Source: Pedococcus sp.
GTDB taxonomy: Bacteria; Actinomycetota; Actinomycetes; Actinomycetales; Dermatophilaceae
Assembly (NCBI GenBank): GCA_025936615.1
Contig: JAICSZ010000004.1
Location: 1-17,833, forward strand
Length of the DNA stretch: 17,833 nt
Reading direction: 5' to 3'
Part shown: positions 13,971-17,833 of the stretch, one piece after another
How positions within the stretch are numbered: position 1 is the stretch's first letter
Layout: the number at the start of each line of letters is the position of its first letter
The notes under the pieces: model-generated
Told to the model about the DNA's origin: nothing
Database searches by the model: none
Seen by the model: only the letters and a program-made list of their open reading frames with translations
Program-made: the position numbers and the translations under genes

Positions 13971-16382
13971 TCAGCCCACCTCCGCCACGGCGTCCGCGAG
14001 GACTCGGTCGAGGGCGCTCGCCAACCCTGCCCGGGAGATCCCCAGCTCGCGGTCGAGGAGGAACCCGAAGGCTGCGCTCCCACCGGAGACGACGACACCG
14101 ACGCCGAGGGGGATGCCCTCACCCAGCGGCACCACGGGGCAGATCGAGCGAACCTTCGCCCCGGCGAACCACCGTTCGCCACGGGCGGCCGGCATGAAGG
14201 ACACGATGGCCCCGAAGAAGCGGCTCGCGTAGACCAGCCGTGCGGCCGGGCCGCGCAAGGGGGCCGGCAGGTGCCCCATGACCTGCATGACGAGGTGGGC
14301 CGCCTGCGGTTCGCCCCGCCGGGTGCACCGGCGGACCTCACGGCGCACCTGGTCGAGCCTGGTCGCGAAGCCGCCCGGCCGCAGGTCCAGGTCGAGCGCG
14401 ACCGCCCCGGTCCAGTTGCCGAACACCCTGTCCAGCCGCGGACGCCGCACGGCGACCGGCACCATGACCCGCAGTGGTCGACCGGGGTCGACCAGCCCGG
14501 TGCCGGACAGCGAGCGCGCCAGGGTCTCGCCCACGACCGCGAGCACCACCTCGTGGAGGTGTGCGCCGGTGGCGCGGCACAGCGCGCGGAGCCGGTCTGC
14601 CGGGACCACCTGCTGCACGACGGTGCGCCGAGCCGACTGGGGGCGGGCCCCCATCGGGTGGCGAGGGGCGAACCCGCGCACCGCCAGGCTCGCCAGCCCG
14701 GTCGCCACCTTGCCCCCTGCTCGCACGCTCGCCCGCGCAGTCGTCCGGCCGCCGTGGTGGGGCGCGGGTCGTCGCTCGAGCAGCGGGTCGTCCGGGGAGG
14801 GGTCCAGGAAGCGGTCCATCAGGCCGAGCGCGGAGACGCCGTCGCCCAGGCTGTGGTGCATCTTCACCACGAACAGGGCGCGGTCGCCCGAGTGCGTCGA
14901 CACCAGCCGCAGCTGCCATGCGGGGCCGTCCCGAGGCATCGGCTCGGACCAGAACTGGTCCACCGCGTCCTCGACCCCTCCTGGGGGCACGACGACCTCC
15001 GACACACACGCCGCGGGGTCGGTGCGGGTGCTGCGCCACGACGGCACCGGTCCGCGCACGAGCCGGCGCCGCAGCGGGGGCAGGCCATGGACGCGCCCGC
15101 GCAGCTGCTCACGCGCCCGCCTGAGGTCCACCCTGCCGTCGAGCTCGACGACCGCCCCCAGCTCCTGGCGCCGCCGGGGCGTGTCGACGTGGACGAAGAA
15201 CGCGTCCGAGGGCCGCATCGGCCAGCCCCGGCCCGGCTCCTCCCGCCCCTGGCCCTCGAGGTCGAGGTCGCGCAGGGTCTGGGCCAGCGAAGTGCCACCC
15301 TGCTCGCGGGCACGCTGCTCGATGTCGCGCAGCGGTGCCGGGTCCGCGATGGCGCTGCGCACGTAGGCGGTGAGCTGCGCCTCGTCGGTACACAGCTCGG
15401 CGAGGCCGCTCACCACCATCAGGTCGGCGTTCGCGCGGCCATGGGCCGCGATCGGCCGGTACATCAGCACCGGACGCGCGCACGCGATCGCCTCCAGCGC
15501 AGTCGCGCCGCCGGCGTTCGCTACGACGAGGTCGGCGGCCCGCACCAGCCCGGCCATGTCCTCGGTCCAGCCGAGGGCGCGAAGGCGACCAGGCGGCATA
15601 CCGAGGTCGCGCAGTCGCGCCGCGGTCACCTCGTCGCGCCCGCACGCGGCGACCACCTGCACGTGCTCGCTCGCGGCCAGGAGGGTGCGGACCGTCGCGA
15701 CCACGTCGCCGAAGGCGTACGCCCCGCAGGACACGAGCACCACGAATGCCGCGGGGTCCAGCCCGTGGCGTGCGCGGGCGTCCGAGCGCACGCCCGGGGT
15801 GAAGCCCGGACGGGCCAGCTCCGGGCAGGCACGCAGGGCAGCCCGCGGCGCGCAGGCGCGGGCCAGCGGCAGCGCCTCCTCGTGCGCGAGGACGGTGCTG
15901 TCGATGTCGTCGTAGACCCAGAACGGGTGCGGCGCGAAGTCGGAGACGTAGGCCGCGGTGGGCACCGACAGCCCCCGGTGCCGACGGAGCCAGGCCAGGC
16001 CCGAGCTCCCCAGGGGGTAGGTCGACAGCAGCAGGTCGGGGTCGAACCTGTCGATCGCGCGACGCAGCCGCCGCCCGCTCCAGCTGCCGGTGAGCCGCTT
16101 GCTGACGTCGGCGAACCAGCGGTGCCGCCACAGGCTCGCGTAGAAGAACTCGTAGAGCCAGGGCGTGCGCTCCACGTTGCCGACGTAGATCCGACGGAAC
16201 AGCCGTCCCACCCCGGGACCCATGGCGTCGAGGGTGTCGACCCGGCAGGTCTCCGCGTCCCAGAGCCTTGCCGCCGCGGCCTCCAGGGCGTCGGCGGTCG
16301 CCTCGTGGCCGCCGCCCATGTCGGCGGACACGACCATCACCCTGCGCGGTGGGCGGGAAATGGTCTCCTCCACCCTGGTCAC
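13971..16382 (-). CDS. Fusion of MGDG-synthase-like glycosyltransferase and WS/DGAT acyltransferase
   Basis: An uninterrupted 803-residue frame with two domains. Residues 15 to about 375 resemble MGDG synthases and processive diacylglycerol glucosyltransferases (GT28): VMVVSADMGGGHEATADALE (Gly23-His26), and a donor-binding region NAGGATALEAIA (Asn289, Gly291, Gly292) followed by RPVLMYRPIAAHG. Residues from about 389 (MRPSDAFFVHV) to the end are a wax ester synthase/diacylglycerol acyltransferase: active site MHHSLGDG (His509, His510, Asp514), a GNWTGAV motif, and the C-terminal SFMPAARGERWFAGAKVRS region. The first domain should glycosylate a lipid, the second should esterify an alcohol or diacylglycerol with acyl-CoA. 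GTG 16382 is listed, but GTG 16373, with AGGTGA just upstream, is equally good. It heads a tight unit with the transporter and SDR. No frameshift seen. Confidence 0.88.
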   Translation of the reverse strand: MTRVEETISRPPRRVMVVSADMGGGHEATADALEAAAARLWDAETCRVDTLDAMGPGVGRLFRRIYVGNVERTPWLYEFFYASLWRHRWFADVSKRLTGSWSGRRLRRAIDRFDPDLLLSTYPLGSSGLAWLRRHRGLSVPTAAYVSDFAPHPFWVYDDIDSTVLAHEEALPLARACAPRAALRACPELARPGFTPGVRSDARARHGLDPAAFVVLVSCGAYAFGDVVATVRTLLAASEHVQVVAACGRDEVTAARLRDLGMPPGRLRALGWTEDMAGLVRAADLVVANAGGATALEAIACARPVLMYRPIAAHGRANADLMVVSGLAELCTDEAQLTAYVRSAIADPAPLRDIEQRAREQGGTSLAQTLRDLDLEGQGREEPGRGWPMRPSDAFFVHVDTPRRRQELGAVVELDGRVDLRRAREQLRGRVHGLPPLRRRLVRGPVPSWRSTRTDPAACVSEVVVPPGGVEDAVDQFWSEPMPRDGPAWQLRLVSTHSGDRALFVVKMHHSLGDGVSALGLMDRFLDPSPDDPLLERRPAPHHGGRTTARASVRAGGKVATGLASLAVRGFAPRHPMGARPQSARRTVVQQVVPADRLRALCRATGAHLHEVVLAVVGETLARSLSGTGLVDPGRPLRVMVPVAVRRPRLDRVFGNWTGAVALDLDLRPGGFATRLDQVRREVRRCTRRGEPQAAHLVMQVMGHLPAPLRGPAARLVYASRFFGAIVSFMPAARGERWFAGAKVRSICPVVPLGEGIPLGVGVVVSGGSAAFGFLLDRELGISRAGLASALDRVLADAVAEVG

Positions 16383-16437
16383 CTACCCTCGCGACCAGTC
16401 TCCGACACGAACCTGTGGGCCGGCCGGTCGGGGTGCC

Positions 16438-16791
16438 TCAGGACTCGCAGAGTCGCGCGAGGTGCGCCGCTGCGACCCGCTTCGGCACGACCATCTGCCA
16501 CGCGTCGAGCACGATCTCTGCGGCTTCCCGGTCGTCGAGCCGGTCGAGCCACGCCTCCACCCAGTGGTAGCGCAGGTCTGACTCGCGGGGGAGGAAGAAG
16601 GTGTCCGGCCGGGACTCGACCAGCGCGGTTCGCTCCTCCTTGGGGAACGCGAAGCCCAGCTCGGTCTCCTCGCGGTTGAAGGCGAGGTAGACGTAGCTGC
16701 CGACCCGGAACTTGACCCGGTCGCGAACGAGCACCTCGTAGGAGCGCGGCAGCGGGGCCGCCAGCTCACGCACCACGTCGATGGTGGTCAC
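16438..16791 (-). CDS. MmcQ/YjbR-like protein
   Basis: A 117-residue protein starting at GTG 16791 (TTIDVVRELAAPLPRSYEV). The pattern VRDRVKFRVGSYVYLAFNRE, then LGFAFPKEERTALVESRPDT, FFLPRESDLRYHWVEAWLD and a final helix with AWQMVVPKRVAAAHL matches the small MmcQ/YjbR family, which has a CyaY-like fold and may bind DNA; its exact role is not known. The frame continues upstream to 16911, overlapping the divergent hydrolase, and that extension is of low quality, so the shorter start is preferred; a GTG at 16815 is also possible. It ends 55 bases before the glycosyltransferase fusion on the same strand, so co-transcription is possible, but a functional link is not evident. Confidence 0.75.
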   Translation of the reverse strand: MTTIDVVRELAAPLPRSYEVLVRDRVKFRVGSYVYLAFNREETELGFAFPKEERTALVESRPDTFFLPRESDLRYHWVEAWLDRLDDREAAEIVLDAWQMVVPKRVAAAHLARLCES

Positions 16792-16869
16792 CGCCCCGAC
16801 GGTACGCGCCCACACCGACAAGCCGTCCTCACGGTGGCGCGGCACATGGCGCCCGGCGCGGCACGCGTC

Positions 16870-16875
16870 TACCTT
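16870..16875 (+). promoter_or_regulatory. Candidate -10 element for a leaderless hydrolase message
   Basis: TACCTT fits the TANNNT pattern and ends 7 bases before the ATG at 16883, which has no clear ribosome binding site. That spacing would put the transcript start at or next to the start codon. No clear -35 match was found. Confidence 0.3.
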
Positions 16876-16882
16876 CGGCGGC

Positions 16883-17833
16883 ATGGCTGAGCAGCGCACG
16901 GCGAACGGCATCGTCCAGAACGTCCACGTGTGGGGGCCGGCTCACGGGATCCCCCTGCTGCTGGTCCACGGGAACTGCTCGTCGGGGGCGTTCTGGGAGC
17001 CCTTCGTACGCGCCTCGCTGGGCGGTGACGGCGGACCGTGGCGGGTCGTGGCCCCCGACCTGCGGGGTTACGGAGACACCGAGACCGCGCCCGTCGACGC
17101 GACCCGCGGGCTCAGTGACTTCGCCGACGACGTGGCCGCGCTCCTGGACACCGAGGGCCTGTTCCCGGACGGCAGCAAGCCGCTGCTCGGCGCGCACTCC
17201 ATGGGTGGCGGCATCGCGATGCAGCTGGCGGTCGACCTGCCCGGACGGTTCGCCGGGCTGCTGCTGGAGTCCCCCCTGTCGCCGTACGGCTTCGGCGGGA
17301 CCCGCGACCTGGAGGGGTCGCCGACGACCGAGGACTTCGCCGGCACGGGCGGTGGGGCGGTCAGCCCCGACTTCGTCGCCCGGCTGGCGGCGGGGGACCG
17401 CAGCGACGAGGCACAGACGAGCCCTCGGACCGTGATGCGCTCGACGTACGTCGCCGACCCGGATGCCTTCGGCGAGGACGAGGAGGCGATGCTCGACAGC
17501 ATGCTGTCCACGGCGGTGGGGGACGACAACTACCCGGGGGACGCGACGTCGAGCCCGAACTGGCCGACCACCGGACCCGGGACCCGAGGGGTCACCAACG
17601 CGATGTCGCCCAAGTACTTCGAGGCCGCCGAGGCCCTGGTCGCCCTCGACCCGAAGCCACCGGTCGCGTGGGTGCGTGGCACCGCGGACGCCATCGTGTC
17701 GGACACCTCCCTGTTCGACCTCGCCTACCTGGGACAGCTCGGGGCGGTGCCGGGGTGGCCGGGTGCCGATGAGTGCCCTCCCCAGCCGATGGTGGGCCAG
17801 ACCAGGGCAGTGCTCGAGCGGTATGCCGCGGCC
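16883..17833 (+). CDS. Alpha/beta hydrolase (C-terminal end beyond window)
   Basis: 317 residues are present and the frame is still open at the window edge. The fold is recognisable: the oxyanion loop LLLVHGNCSSGAFW (about residues 25-38), the strand and turn VVAPDLRGYGDTE, the nucleophile elbow GAHSMGGG with Ser106, and the acid VRGTADAIVSD with Asp269. The catalytic histidine should lie just past the edge. A long polar insert between strands (about residues 140-235) forms the cap region. Such enzymes hydrolyse esters, lactones, epoxides or haloalkanes; the substrate cannot be told from sequence. ATG 16883 is the only good start, lacks a strong ribosome binding site and may be leaderless. 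It diverges from the MmcQ-like gene. Confidence 0.85.
   Translation, partial: MAEQRTANGIVQNVHVWGPAHGIPLLLVHGNCSSGAFWEPFVRASLGGDGGPWRVVAPDLRGYGDTETAPVDATRGLSDFADDVAALLDTEGLFPDGSKPLLGAHSMGGGIAMQLAVDLPGRFAGLLLESPLSPYGFGGTRDLEGSPTTEDFAGTGGGAVSPDFVARLAAGDRSDEAQTSPRTVMRSTYVADPDAFGEDEEAMLDSMLSTAVGDDNYPGDATSSPNWPTTGPGTRGVTNAMSPKYFEAAEALVALDPKPPVAWVRGTADAIVSDTSLFDLAYLGQLGAVPGWPGADECPPQPMVGQTRAVLERYAAA

Noticed and set aside
13713..16679. Plus-strand frame of 988 codons opposite the transporter and fusion gene
   Set aside because: Low-complexity composition typical of antisense GC-rich frames, while the minus strand carries clear catalytic motifs across the same interval.
1..17833. CRISPR array, tRNA, rRNA, insertion sequence or prophage
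   Set aside because: No regularly spaced repeats, RNA gene signatures, transposase motifs or terminal inverted repeats were seen on reading.

Overview
This window is very GC-rich (above 70% by eye) with short gene spacing, many 4-base start/stop overlaps and several GTG/TTG starts. It looks like the chromosome of an actinobacterium. A recurring GGCATAC heptamer and the codon habits may point to the Intrasporangiaceae/Micrococcales area, but that is only a guess.

Left flank (1-1771): an AI-2E-type transporter (cut by the left edge) and an integral membrane protein lie on the minus strand, divergent from a MarR-family regulator on the plus strand.

Centre (1854-12140): an eight-gene, tightly coupled plus-strand hopanoid operon: dxs, hpnC, hpnD, hpnE, a polyprenyl diphosphate synthase, shc, an hpnG-ispH fusion and hpnH. 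Dxs and IspH are the first and last enzymes of the MEP pathway and should supply IPP/DMAPP. The prenyl synthase condenses these, HpnC/D/E make squalene, Shc cyclises it to hopene, HpnH attaches adenosine and HpnG removes adenine to start the C35 side chain. Other MEP genes and later side-chain genes are not here. A perfect 9-bp inverted repeat lies just upstream of dxs and is the best candidate for operon control.

Right part (12324-16382, minus strand, convergent with the hopanoid operon): a three-gene unit with near-zero spacing. Its first gene is an 803-residue fusion of an MGDG-synthase-like glycosyltransferase to a WS/DGAT acyltransferase. A DMT/EamA transporter and a short-chain dehydrogenase follow. 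This looks like an undescribed glycolipid or neutral-lipid module and is the most interesting item here. Two hairpins sit at the convergent junction.

Right flank (16438-17833): a MmcQ/YjbR-like protein on the minus strand and an alpha/beta hydrolase on the plus strand, cut by the right edge. No rRNA, tRNA, insertion sequence, CRISPR array or phage gene was seen, and no stretch above 300 bases lacks a gene.
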